Source of the DNA: Candidatus Latescibacterota bacterium | GTDB lineage: Bacteria > Latescibacterota > UBA2968 > UBA8231 | Reading direction: 5' to 3' | NCBI GenBank assembly: GCA_021295675.1 | Contig: JAGWBY010000036.1 | Coordinates: forward strand, 16,265-45,329 | Length of the DNA: 29,065 bases | Shown here: positions 7,300-15,276 of the stretch, piece by piece | How the letters are laid out: the number at the start of each line of letters is the position of its first letter | Numbering within the stretch: position 1 is the stretch's first letter | Translations under genes and position numbers: made by a program | The notes under the pieces: model-generated | Told to the model about the DNA's origin: nothing | What the model saw: only the letters and a program-made list of their open reading frames with translations | Databases searched by the model: none

Positions 7300-9630
7300 A
7301 TGAAAATTTCACTGCCGTCGGCTAGTTTGCTGGCTGGTTTATTGACGCTGTCGGCGCTGTCTGTGGCGCAGGCCGAGAAGGTCCCCGGCCAAGTGTTGGA
7401 CGCGACTACGGGCCGCCCTTTGGCAGGGGCTAATGTGCAGGCCAGAAACGCGGCTACCACTGCGGATGCTCAGGGTCGCTTCAAGGTGGAGGCTGCCTTG
7501 GGCGATTCCCTCGACATTTCCTTTATCGGCTACCAGAGCGTGCGGGTAGCGGTCGTCTTGCCGCTAGTTGTGGCTTTAGAGCGCGCGATTTTGCAAGCGC
7601 CCGAGGTGGTGGTGGAAGGCGGCTTGATGCGCCAGCGGCTCGACCGCTTGGCCGCCAGCGTCACCGTGGTAGATGGTGACCGTTCCCGAGCCAGCGGGGC
7701 TGGGCACTTGCAAGACGCGACCCATGCGGTGCCCAATTTGAATTGGGCCGGTGGCTCGTCCCGACCGCGCTATTTCCAGATTCGGGGCATTGGCGAGCGC
7801 AGCCATTACGCTGGCGAAGGGCCGCCCAGTTTTTCGGTGGGATTCGTCATGGACGATGTTGATTTGAGCGGCATGGGTACGGCCGGTTTGCTCTTTGACG
7901 TCGATCAGGTCGAAGTCTTCAAAGGCCCTCAGTCAACCATTTCCGGCCTGATCAATTTGCGTTCGGCCGATCCCCAGCGGGGATTTGCCGGATCGGGCAG
8001 CGCCGAGATGGGCAGCGATGGGTTAGGGCGTTTTTCCGGGGCGGTGAATATGCCGGTAGGGAGCGAGTTGGCGTTGCGCGTAGGGTATGAGAACAGCCGT
8101 TCCAACGGCTTTCGCTCCAACACCTTTCTCGACGCCGACGATACCAACCACCGACGCGAGCAGTTAGTGCGCGCCAAGGTCGGCTGGACTCCGGCGGCTG
8201 GTCCCGAAGTGTTGGGTACCTTCTTTTGGGCCGATATGGACAATGGGTACGACGCTTGGGTGTCCGACAACAACGAGGAGTTGACCACTTACTCTGACAA
8301 GCCGGGCAAGGACCGCCAGCAAACGACCGGGGCCTCGCTCAAGAGTACTTGGGGGCTAGGTGCGAGCGGTGTTGAACTGGTGACCATCACCGCGTTTTCG
8401 CGCAGCGAATTGGAGCACAGCTTCGACGGCGATTGGGGCAACGACGAGTACTGGCTAGAGGAGCATGGATTCGACCCAGATGTCGAGGGGTGGAGCTACG
8501 ACTTTTTCGACCGCAATGTGCGCGACCGCACGGTTGTGAGCCAAGAGGCCCGGCTCTTGGTCGAGGAGCTGGTGGTGGGAGCCTATTGGAAGCGGCTCGA
8601 AGAAGAAGACAATGCCGCAGGCTATTTGTTCGGCGGCGACGCCACGGACCTGAGTGGGCGCTACGAGATTGACAACCTAGCTTTTTACGGCCAATACGGA
8701 CTGGACTTGGGCCAAGGGTTGCGGCTGGAAGTCAATGCGCGGCTCGACCGCAACGATACGGCCTATGAGGGAACGACGGCGAATTACGGGGCCGATAGCA
8801 CCAGCACCGCGTTCGCCGTCGATCAATGGCTGGGCGGCGGCAAAGTAGCCCTCAGCTACGACTGGCGTCCGGGCCAGACCCTGTACGCTGCGGCTTCGCG
8901 CGGCTACCGCTCCGGCGGGGTCAATCAGCATCCGTACCTGGCTGCGGAAAACCGCCCCTACGACCCCGAGTACATCGTCAATCTCGAACTCGGCTGGCGA
9001 GTCAGCGGACCGCGCTCTTCCACCGGGCTGACCCTGTTCCACGCCCTGCGCTCAGACCAGCAGGTCGAGTTATCGAGCCAGCAGGATCTAGGCGACCCCA
9101 ACAGCTTTTTCTACTTCACGGCCAATGCCGTCAAAGGCCGCAACAGCGGCTTAGAATGGGAGCAGACCTTCCGCCTCGTGCCTCAAGTCGAACTCTTTGG
9201 CTCGCTGGGTCTGCTCACTACTCACATTGATACGTACACCTTCCCCACGGAAGACGGGGAAGTGACGCTGGGGGACCGGGCCGCAGCTCACGCGCCCAAC
9301 TACACCTTTAGCTTGGGGGGCGAATACCGTCATCCGTCGGGCTTGGAGGCGCGGCTGGCCTTGACCGGCATGGACCAATTCTTCTACTCCGATGGCCACG
9401 ACCAAGTCTCAGAGCCGTACCAATTGGTCAACGGCCACATCGCCTACCAGTTGGGCACATGGTCTGTGCAGCTATGGGGTCGCAACCTGCTCGACGAGCG
9501 CTACGGGGTGCGGGGCTTCTACTTTGGCCTAGAGCCGCCGGATTACGCCGACAAGCTGTACAAAACCTATGGCGATCCGCGCCAAGTCGGCGTGCGGCTG
9601 ACGACGCAATTTTCTTCCTTGGGAAACTAA
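7300..9630 (+). CDS. TonB-dependent outer-membrane receptor, probable thiamine transporter
   Basis: 776 residues. A signal peptide (1-25, ending AQA) is followed by a carboxypeptidase-regulatory-like beta domain (about 28-95, with VPGQVLDATTGRPLAGANV), a TonB-box-like EVVVEG at 102-107, the plug (FQIRGIG 159-164; VEVFKGPQ 204-211) and a 22-strand-type barrel. Its place behind a TPP riboswitch and in front of thiamine pyrophosphokinase strongly suggests uptake of thiamine or a precursor, as in the riboswitch-controlled outer-membrane receptors known from Bacteroidetes. No inner-membrane partner such as PnuT is present here. ATG 7300 is chosen because GAGGGA lies upstream; an upstream GTG at 7249 would fall inside the terminator. 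In the plug, QST (211-213) runs directly into ISGLINLRSADP; the usual LYGxNA is missing, about six residues. Confidence 0.9.
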   Translation: MKISLPSASLLAGLLTLSALSVAQAEKVPGQVLDATTGRPLAGANVQARNAATTADAQGRFKVEAALGDSLDISFIGYQSVRVAVVLPLVVALERAILQAPEVVVEGGLMRQRLDRLAASVTVVDGDRSRASGAGHLQDATHAVPNLNWAGGSSRPRYFQIRGIGERSHYAGEGPPSFSVGFVMDDVDLSGMGTAGLLFDVDQVEVFKGPQSTISGLINLRSADPQRGFAGSGSAEMGSDGLGRFSGAVNMPVGSELALRVGYENSRSNGFRSNTFLDADDTNHRREQLVRAKVGWTPAAGPEVLGTFFWADMDNGYDAWVSDNNEELTTYSDKPGKDRQQTTGASLKSTWGLGASGVELVTITAFSRSELEHSFDGDWGNDEYWLEEHGFDPDVEGWSYDFFDRNVRDRTVVSQEARLLVEELVVGAYWKRLEEEDNAAGYLFGGDATDLSGRYEIDNLAFYGQYGLDLGQGLRLEVNARLDRNDTAYEGTTANYGADSTSTAFAVDQWLGGGKVALSYDWRPGQTLYAAASRGYRSGGVNQHPYLAAENRPYDPEYIVNLELGWRVSGPRSSTGLTLFHALRSDQQVELSSQQDLGDPNSFFYFTANAVKGRNSGLEWEQTFRLVPQVELFGSLGLLTTHIDTYTFPTEDGEVTLGDRAAAHAPNYTFSLGGEYRHPSGLEARLALTGMDQFFYSDGHDQVSEPYQLVNGHIAYQLGTWSVQLWGRNLLDERYGVRGFYFGLEPPDYADKLYKTYGDPRQVGVRLTTQFSSLGN

Positions 9631-9634
9631 AGCC

Positions 9635-10303
9635 GTGGACGGTCAATCTGCTCTGATCGTCGGCAATGGCGAGCCGCCCTCCCGAGAATTATTCGCCGCC
9701 TGCGCCCAAGAAGCCGAGCTGATCCTGTGCGCCGATGGCGGAGCTAATACCGCCTCGGCGTATGGGTACGCGCCCGATTACATCGTTGGCGATCTCGACT
9801 CGGTCAGCCGCCAAAGCAAGGCCGCCCTCGCTGCCGACCGCCTCATCCTCGTTGACCCCGAGGGCAATGTGGGCACAGACGGCCAAAAAGTCCTCAACCA
9901 CGCCGTCGCCTTGGGCGTTACTGAAGCCGTCCTGCTCGGTTTTACAGGACGGCGCACCGATCACCTGCTGGGCAATTTGAGCCTGCTCAAGACCTTTGCC
10001 GACCGCCTCGCCTTGCGCATAGTAGATGACTACTGCGACATCCGCCTCATCGACCGCAGCATCCGCTTCCGCGCCGACCTTGGTCAGAAAATTTCCCTGT
10101 GCCCGCTCGACGGCGCGGCGGAAGGCATTGAGACTTTTGGCTTAAAATGGCCCTTGCGGTCCGAGAGCCTCATCCCGGGCGTGCGCGAGGGCATTTCTAA
10201 TGAGGTAGTGGACAATCCGGTCGAGATCCGGGTCGGGCGCGGCGATCTGCTGTTGTGCGTGCAGCAGGAGAGCGCGTCCGGGCAGATCAAGTTGCTGGAT
10301 TAG
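9635..10303 (+). CDS. thiN: Thiamine pyrophosphokinase
   Basis: 222 residues. Thiamine pyrophosphokinase transfers pyrophosphate from ATP to thiamine to make TPP. Family motifs are ADGGAN (33-38), GDLDS (52-56, metal and ATP binding), TDGQK (81-85, equivalent to the usual TDxxKA), GRRTDH (105-110) and GLKWPL followed by SNEV in the C-terminal thiamine-binding beta domain. The start is GTG 9635, four bases after the receptor stop; the ribosome-binding site is weak, and the family normally begins only a few residues before ALIVGNGE, so no other start fits. Being second in the TPP-riboswitch operon, it converts imported thiamine to the ligand that shuts the operon. The gene ends directly against the convergent radical SAM gene. 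Confidence 0.92.
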   Translation: MDGQSALIVGNGEPPSRELFAACAQEAELILCADGGANTASAYGYAPDYIVGDLDSVSRQSKAALAADRLILVDPEGNVGTDGQKVLNHAVALGVTEAVLLGFTGRRTDHLLGNLSLLKTFADRLALRIVDDYCDIRLIDRSIRFRADLGQKISLCPLDGAAEGIETFGLKWPLRSESLIPGVREGISNEVVDNPVEIRVGRGDLLLCVQQESASGQIKLLD

Positions 10304-11254
10304 TCAGGCCGAGCAGTTGGCGCTCCCGAGGACGCAGAATTGGGCGCAGTGCGGGTGGTTGAGCTTCACCGGGCCCCAAGATTCGGATAGGGTCCGGCCC
10401 ATCTCAAAAGCCGCGTCATACGGCAGCAGGGTACAGGAGAGCACAACCGGAGAATCCGCGCCCTTGCGCTTGATGACCATGCGCGACGAGGCGCACATGA
10501 TGTCGTCGGGCGATTGGCCGAGAATGTCCCAGCAGCCGGTGGTGATCTCGGGGACATCGACGGAGGAGTTCATTTCTGGGAAGATGACGAGCTGGCTGGG
10601 GTCGGCCGCGTCAATATGCACGCCGAGGTCGGCGAAGAGACGGGCGAAGCCGGCGCGCAATTCGCTTTCTTCGCCGCCCCAGAGCGTGCGGCCAGCGGCT
10701 GTTAAGCGGAAGCCGCAATCGGAAAGCCAGCGCAAGCCCTCGATCGTTGGTGCCCAAGAGCGCTCGCCGCGCTCCGCCTCGTGTAGCGCCGGCTCGTAGT
10801 GGTCGATGGAGACGCGAATCGTCAGCCGGTCGCCGTGCGCTTCGCGCAGCCGCAACAGGCCGTCGGCGCACTTCATCATCGGCCGCATGGCGTTGGTCAG
10901 CACCAAGCTCTCAAAGCCTCGTTCTAGCGCGTCTTCCAGCATGTCGAGCATCTCGGGATTCATAAAAGGCTCGCCGCCGGTGAAGCCGATCTCGCGCGTG
11001 CCTAGCTGATCTCGTTCAATTTCGTCGAGGTACACTACTACCTCCTCTGCCGCGAGGTACACCAACCGGTCGTTGCGCGGGCTCGATTCGATGTAGCAGT
11101 TGGCGCATTCTAGGTTGCAGAGGGTGCCGGTGTTGAACCACAAGGTCTCTAGCCGCGTCAACGCCACGCGAGCTCGCTCTTTTCCGTCGGCGGTGACATC
11201 GGGGTCTTGGAACTTGCGTGGGGCTAGGCGGGGCCGGGCTTGCGCTTGTGTCAT
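10304..11254 (-). CDS. Radical SAM protein with C-terminal cysteine cluster
   Basis: 316 residues. C46, C50 and C53 form the CxxxCxxC that holds the SAM-cleaving 4Fe-4S cluster; GFTGGEPFMNPE (90-101) is the SAM-binding GGEP region. The C-terminal part contains further cysteines at 241, 254, 274, 303, 307 and 314, including CAQFC, as in SPASM or twitch auxiliary-cluster domains. These enzymes modify peptides or small molecules; the target is unknown and no precursor peptide gene was found alongside. I chose ATG 11254, which has GGAGG four bases upstream, over an open extension to 11446 that has no clear ribosome-binding site. Its stop abuts the thiN stop, and it diverges from the oxidoreductase at 11526. 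Confidence 0.85.
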   Translation of the reverse strand: MTQAQARPRLAPRKFQDPDVTADGKERARVALTRLETLWFNTGTLCNLECANCYIESSPRNDRLVYLAAEEVVVYLDEIERDQLGTREIGFTGGEPFMNPEMLDMLEDALERGFESLVLTNAMRPMMKCADGLLRLREAHGDRLTIRVSIDHYEPALHEAERGERSWAPTIEGLRWLSDCGFRLTAAGRTLWGGEESELRAGFARLFADLGVHIDAADPSQLVIFPEMNSSVDVPEITTGCWDILGQSPDDIMCASSRMVIKRKGADSPVVLSCTLLPYDAAFEMGRTLSESWGPVKLNHPHCAQFCVLGSANCSA

Positions 11255-11525
11255 GCTGCCTCCAGTCTGGGTCTCATCATTCGAGGCGACGGGGATGCGG
11301 TTGACCGCTTGGGCACCGTGCGACTGCACAAAGAGTCGGTAACTTAATAGACTGTCAAGGTGCGTTGCAGTTTTCTGAGCCGTATGGCGAGAAAAATTGC
11401 GGCGTAGTCGCAAAATGGCCCTTGCGGTTATCCTAGGGATCTCCAACCTAGTCGAAGAAGGGAAGACTCTGGCGAGATTGTAGTGGGATGAGTAGGTTGT
11501 CTACTGCATAGAAAGGAGAATTACC
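11255..11525. other. Divergent intergenic region
   Basis: 271 bases between the radical SAM gene and the oxidoreductase. The minus strand has a perfect TTGACA (11358-11353) without a good -10 at standard spacing. A small stem (TTGCG with CGCAA, around 11397-11413) is followed on the minus strand by five T residues, a weak attenuator or terminator candidate ahead of the radical SAM gene. GAAAGGAG at 11512-11519 is the ribosome-binding site of the plus-strand gene. Confidence 0.3.
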
Positions 11526-12602
11526 ATGCAGAAACACACAGTAGCTATCATCGGCCTCGGGCGCATGGGCAGCACCATCGACGACGAAGGACACGGCGAT
11601 GTGCCCTATTCAGTTGCGGCTGCGACGAGGGCGAGCGAGCGGCTGGAGCTCGTGGCCGGAGCGGACCTGCTGCCGGATAAGCGCGATGCGTTTCAAAGCC
11701 GCTGGGGAGTAGCTGTGTACGAGGACTTCCGCGACATGATCCGCCGCGAAGAGCCAGATCTCGTAGCCATCTGCACGGCGGCCTGTTTGCCCAAACCCGC
11801 CAGAGAGGCCCCGGACGCGAGTTTTCGCGGCGACTCGCACGCCGACCTAGCGGTGGCGGTGGCCGATATGGGCGTGCCGATGATCTACCTCGAAAAGGCC
11901 ATGGCCAGCTCAATGGAGCGCGCCGACGAAATTCGCGATGCCGTAAAGCGCAACAACGCGCTCTTCAACACCGGCGTCCTGCGCCGCTTTGACAACCGCT
12001 ACGACGTGGTCAAGGACGCGGTCGCCGCCGGTCAGGTCGGCGAGGTGCGAACCGTGATTCACTACGCTAGTTCCAGCCTGATGCACGGGCACATCCATTC
12101 GATTGACACAGTGTCCTATCTCATCGGCGATCCGGCGATTGAAGCGGTGCGCGGAGAGCTTTTGCCGCGCGGCTTACAGGTTGAGGGCAATCACATTCCG
12201 GCCGATCCCTTGGCTACCTATCAACTGCGCTTTGCCAACGGCGTCGAGGCGTGGTCGATTCCAGCAGCCCCGTGGGAATTCGAGGTCATCGGCTCGGAGG
12301 GTGCCATTCGCTCGTGCAACAACGGGGCTGGCGTTTTACTGCGCCAGCCCGGCACTGTGCAAGGACGAAACGCCTTGTGGGAGGAAGCGCCCGTCGATCC
12401 GGTGACGCCGCGCAGTACGACGCAGTGCTGCTTGGAGGATTTGGTCACAGCGCGCGAATCCGGCCAACCCACGCGCGGCCACATCGACGTGACGCATCAC
12501 ATTACAGAAGCCACCATCGCCGTCGCCGAGAGCCATCGCCAAGGCGGTGCTTGGGTCGAGTTGCCGCTGCCTTCGCGCGACCTATACATTTTTCACGTCT
12601 AG
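11526..12602 (+). CDS. Gfo/Idh/MocA family oxidoreductase
   Basis: 358 residues. The N-terminal Rossmann fold has VAIIGLGRMG (6-15) and an acidic residue at D47 after beta-2. EKAMA (123-127) is the EKP-type motif whose lysine is catalytic, although the usual proline is alanine here, and HSID (191-194) in the C-terminal domain supplies the catalytic His/Asp pair. Such enzymes oxidise or reduce cyclic sugars, inositols or their derivatives with NAD(P). Compared with typical members there is an extra loop of about 20 residues at 85-104, before HADLAVAV. Start ATG 11526 has GAAAGGAG six bases upstream. It is the first gene of a four-gene plus-strand run. Confidence 0.88.
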   Translation: MQKHTVAIIGLGRMGSTIDDEGHGDVPYSVAAATRASERLELVAGADLLPDKRDAFQSRWGVAVYEDFRDMIRREEPDLVAICTAACLPKPAREAPDASFRGDSHADLAVAVADMGVPMIYLEKAMASSMERADEIRDAVKRNNALFNTGVLRRFDNRYDVVKDAVAAGQVGEVRTVIHYASSSLMHGHIHSIDTVSYLIGDPAIEAVRGELLPRGLQVEGNHIPADPLATYQLRFANGVEAWSIPAAPWEFEVIGSEGAIRSCNNGAGVLLRQPGTVQGRNALWEEAPVDPVTPRSTTQCCLEDLVTARESGQPTRGHIDVTHHITEATIAVAESHRQGGAWVELPLPSRDLYIFHV

Positions 12603-12632
12603 AGACGAGATATACTACCAGTAAGGATACAC

Positions 12633-13418
12633 ATGCTAAAAGCAGGCATATTTCTCGATATGGAAAATCTCAACCGCTGCGGCGGCTACGCCATCCGCTT
12701 TCGCCAGATCAAGGCATTAGTGGAGGCGCAGCAGGCGGTTGTGGTGCGAGCTAACGCCTATATGGCCGTGGACCGCGAGCGCGAAAATACGGACCTAGAG
12801 TATCGCCAAAAGAGGGAAACGTATCGCAGTCGAGCGCGGCGGGAGGGCTACCACCTAATTCTCAAGGAAGTGCGGCGCTATCTCACTGCGGAAGGCGAGA
12901 CCATCGTCAAGGCCGACGCCGACTTAGAGCTGGCGATCGATGCCCTGTTGCAGTCGGAGAATTTAGACTACGTGCTGTTGGGTACGGGCGATGGCGACTT
13001 TGTGCGCTTGGTGCGCGCCCTGCAAAACCGGGGCAAGCGAGTCGATTTGCTGTCTTTTATGAACACCAGCACCGCGCTGCGCCAAGAGGTAGATTACCAT
13101 TTTTCTGGGTACTTGGTGCCCGATCTTCTGTTTTCTGACCGCGACTCAACTCAGCGCCTGCGCGGCATCCTGCACGCGGTCAACGAGGATAAGGGCTACG
13201 GTTTTTTGACCGCGCAGACCGACTTGGGACTAGACACCATGCGCGAGGATATCTTTCTGCACATTACCGACCTGCGCACGGTCAGAGGTGGGGTGGTGTC
13301 CAACGTGGACTTTGCCCAACTCAGGATGCGCGGCGCGATTATCGAGTTTGAGATGGAGGACGACGGCGACCGGAAGAAGGCCATCAATGCCGTGGAGTTC
13401 CGGCCGGAACTGCTGTGA
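12633..13418 (+). CDS. NYN domain protein (LabA/DUF88-like) with C-terminal cold-shock-like domain
   Basis: 261 residues. The N-terminal domain is a NYN/PIN-like nuclease fold: D9 and N12 (FLDMEN), D95, D97 and D103 (DADLELAID) and GTGDGDF (117-123) give the acidic metal-binding cluster. From about 172 a cold-shock-like OB domain follows, with RGIL, KGYGFL (187-192, RNP1-like) and DIFLHI (206-211, RNP2-like). The combination predicts a metal-dependent RNase brought to its RNA by a cold-shock domain. Start ATG 12633 follows AAGGA. It begins 30 bases after the oxidoreductase gene and ends four bases before the SGNH hydrolase start, so transcription is likely shared although the functions look unrelated. 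Confidence 0.85.
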   Translation: MLKAGIFLDMENLNRCGGYAIRFRQIKALVEAQQAVVVRANAYMAVDRERENTDLEYRQKRETYRSRARREGYHLILKEVRRYLTAEGETIVKADADLELAIDALLQSENLDYVLLGTGDGDFVRLVRALQNRGKRVDLLSFMNTSTALRQEVDYHFSGYLVPDLLFSDRDSTQRLRGILHAVNEDKGYGFLTAQTDLGLDTMREDIFLHITDLRTVRGGVVSNVDFAQLRMRGAIIEFEMEDDGDRKKAINAVEFRPELL

Positions 13419-13422
13419 GGCG

Positions 13423-14160
13423 ATGACGATGAAGAAGGATTGGTGCGCTGAAGAGTTTCGCTGCATGGTCGCCCTCGGCGAGAGCACCACTGCCGGTGGC
13501 TGGAGCACCGCTCCTGATCGCTGCTGGGTGCCTCTCCTCGGCCAGCTCATCAATGACTTCCAGACTACGCCTATGCGGGTCGTCAACTCTGGAATCGGTG
13601 CCAACCTCATCGCTAGGCGCAGCCCAGCGTACGAGGAAAGCGGAAAGCCGGCTGCCGACGAGCGCCTCGACAGACACGTCCTCTCCCACGACCCCGACCT
13701 GCTCGCGATCTCCTACGGCCTCAACGACGCCCGCGGAGGTACGCCATTGGCCCAGTTTTGCGAGGACCTCGCCCTGCTCGTGGGGCGCGTGCGCCAACGC
13801 GGGAACCCGCTCATCCTGTTGCTCGGGCCTTACTTCATGACCGACTTCACCGTCGGGGGGAAGACCTGGAGCCACGCCGATCTGCCCTTGTTCGGGAGCT
13901 TCAACACGGCCACGGCCGAGGTGGCGGCACAGCTCGACTGTCTGTACGTCGATCTGCTGGCCGCGAGCGGCGAAGCGCCTTGGATGGTTCACTACGACGG
14001 CGTGCACCAAAACGACCTCGGCCACCGGATCGTCGCCAACCGCATCTTCGAGGTACTCGCTCAGAACTGTTCCTGCCTGGCGCAGCGGACCCAACAGGCC
14101 GAGCGGCGCAGTCCGAGGTGGCGGGACGAGTCAACGCTGAAGTCCGACTACGGCTTCTGA
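13423..14160 (+). CDS. SGNH/GDSL-type esterase or hydrolase
   Basis: 245 residues with all four SGNH blocks: the nucleophile block reads ALGEST (S21, with GES in place of GDS), block II SGIGAN (56-61), block III YGLND (98-102) and block V DGVHQND (192-198; D192 and H195 of the triad). The family hydrolyses acyl or acetyl esters, including acetylated sugars. No signal peptide is present, so it is probably cytoplasmic. ATG 13423 is five bases after the previous stop; ATG 13429, six bases later, is an equally possible start because AGG lies just upstream. The C-terminal 30 residues are polar and outside the domain. Confidence 0.85.
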   Translation: MTMKKDWCAEEFRCMVALGESTTAGGWSTAPDRCWVPLLGQLINDFQTTPMRVVNSGIGANLIARRSPAYEESGKPAADERLDRHVLSHDPDLLAISYGLNDARGGTPLAQFCEDLALLVGRVRQRGNPLILLLGPYFMTDFTVGGKTWSHADLPLFGSFNTATAEVAAQLDCLYVDLLAASGEAPWMVHYDGVHQNDLGHRIVANRIFEVLAQNCSCLAQRTQQAERRSPRWRDESTLKSDYGF

Positions 14161-14243
14161 GCAATGAGATGCCAATGTGCAGCAGTCCGGTCGAACGAGT
14201 TCAGGCTGTCTGTTGAACTGCGGGGAAAGGAGGTATGAGTGCC

Positions 14244-15275
14244 ATGATTCGCGTCGCTATCGCCGGCTGCCACCGCCAGGTCCTGCGCAAGCCGACGAGC
14301 CACAACTTCGCCGCCGCCTTCTGCGCCAATCCCGACGCGGAAGTCGTCGGCGTCTTCGACTACGGCGAACGGGAACGCGCGGAATTCGTCGAGTGCTGGC
14401 GGGATGTGTGGGGAGAGGTGCCGGCCTTTGACGACTACGAGCAGCTTCTCGCGGAGGTCGCTCCCGACATCGTCTGCATCGCCACCCGACAGACCATGCA
14501 CGCCGATCAGATCGAGAGAGCAGTGGCCGCTGGCGTCCGCGGGATTCTGATGGACAAACCGCTAGCCACGACCCTCGCCGAAATGGATCGCATCGTCGCG
14601 GCCTGTGCGGAGACTCCCCTTGCCTTCGCCCTAGACCGGCGCTGGGACTCCACTTATCGGGCGCTAAGCTCGGCCATTGCTGGCGGCCTGATCGGCGAGG
14701 CGACCAGCCTGGTGGCATACGGCATCCCGAATACAATCAATCACGGCTGTCACTGGTACGACGCCATGCTCGCGCTGCTGGGAGATCCAGAGCCCGCCTG
14801 GGTCAGTGGCTTTGTAGATCCCGGCGACCCTGCGGATGAGCGGCGCCGGATCGATCCGCCCTGCCGTGCGCAGATCGGGATGGACAACGGCGGGGTCGCC
14901 TATGTAACCTGCGACGGACCCAAAGGCCCCGCCTTTGAGGTCGCGGGCGCTGGCGGACGGATCTCCGTGCTCGCCGACGCGAGCGCAGCCCGCATCTGGC
15001 GGGACGACTCTGAAGAGTTATTTCCCCTGCCGCCGAAGGCGGAAGGCTGGCCGGCCGGCATGAACATGGTGAGCGACTTGGTTCGCGCCGTCAAAGAGGG
15101 TGGCCGCACCGCGTGCGACATCGCCGAGGCCCGCCGCGCAACCGAAATCGGATTCGCCATCTGCTCTTCCTCGGAACGGGAAGGCGTCAGGGTCGCGCTG
15201 CCTGCAGCCGATCGCTCTCTCCGCGTCGAGTCGTATCCGTGGGGGAACGAAGCTCCGGAGCGACGGGCCGGGTGA
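14244..15275 (+). CDS. Gfo/Idh/MocA family oxidoreductase
   Basis: About 343 residues. It opens with IRVAIAGCHRQV (Rossmann glycine region, atypical because GCHRQ replaces GxGxxG), has DKPLA as the EKP-type motif with the catalytic lysine, and NHGCHWYDAMLALLGD in the C-terminal substrate domain. It is distinct from the member at 11526. ATG 14244 is preferred over ATG 14235 because AAAGGAGG (14226-14233) is ten bases from the former and only one base from the latter. Function is probably NAD(P)-linked oxidation of a sugar or cyclitol; the substrate is unknown. Its stop is one base from the stop of the convergent PhyH gene. Confidence 0.85.
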   Translation: MIRVAIAGCHRQVLRKPTSHNFAAAFCANPDAEVVGVFDYGERERAEFVECWRDVWGEVPAFDDYEQLLAEVAPDIVCIATRQTMHADQIERAVAAGVRGILMDKPLATTLAEMDRIVAACAETPLAFALDRRWDSTYRALSSAIAGGLIGEATSLVAYGIPNTINHGCHWYDAMLALLGDPEPAWVSGFVDPGDPADERRRIDPPCRAQIGMDNGGVAYVTCDGPKGPAFEVAGAGGRISVLADASAARIWRDDSEELFPLPPKAEGWPAGMNMVSDLVRAVKEGGRTACDIAEARRATEIGFAICSSSEREGVRVALPAADRSLRVESYPWGNEAPERRAG

Positions 15276-15276
15276 A

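Noticed and set aside
11255..11446. Extended N-terminus of the radical SAM protein starting at 11446
   Set aside because: The extra 64 residues are basic and low in conserved character, and the GGAGG site points to ATG 11254.
13288..13422. Longer start for the SGNH hydrolase inside the NYN gene
   Set aside because: It is an out-of-frame reading of the cold-shock domain; the SGNH fold begins after ATG 13423.
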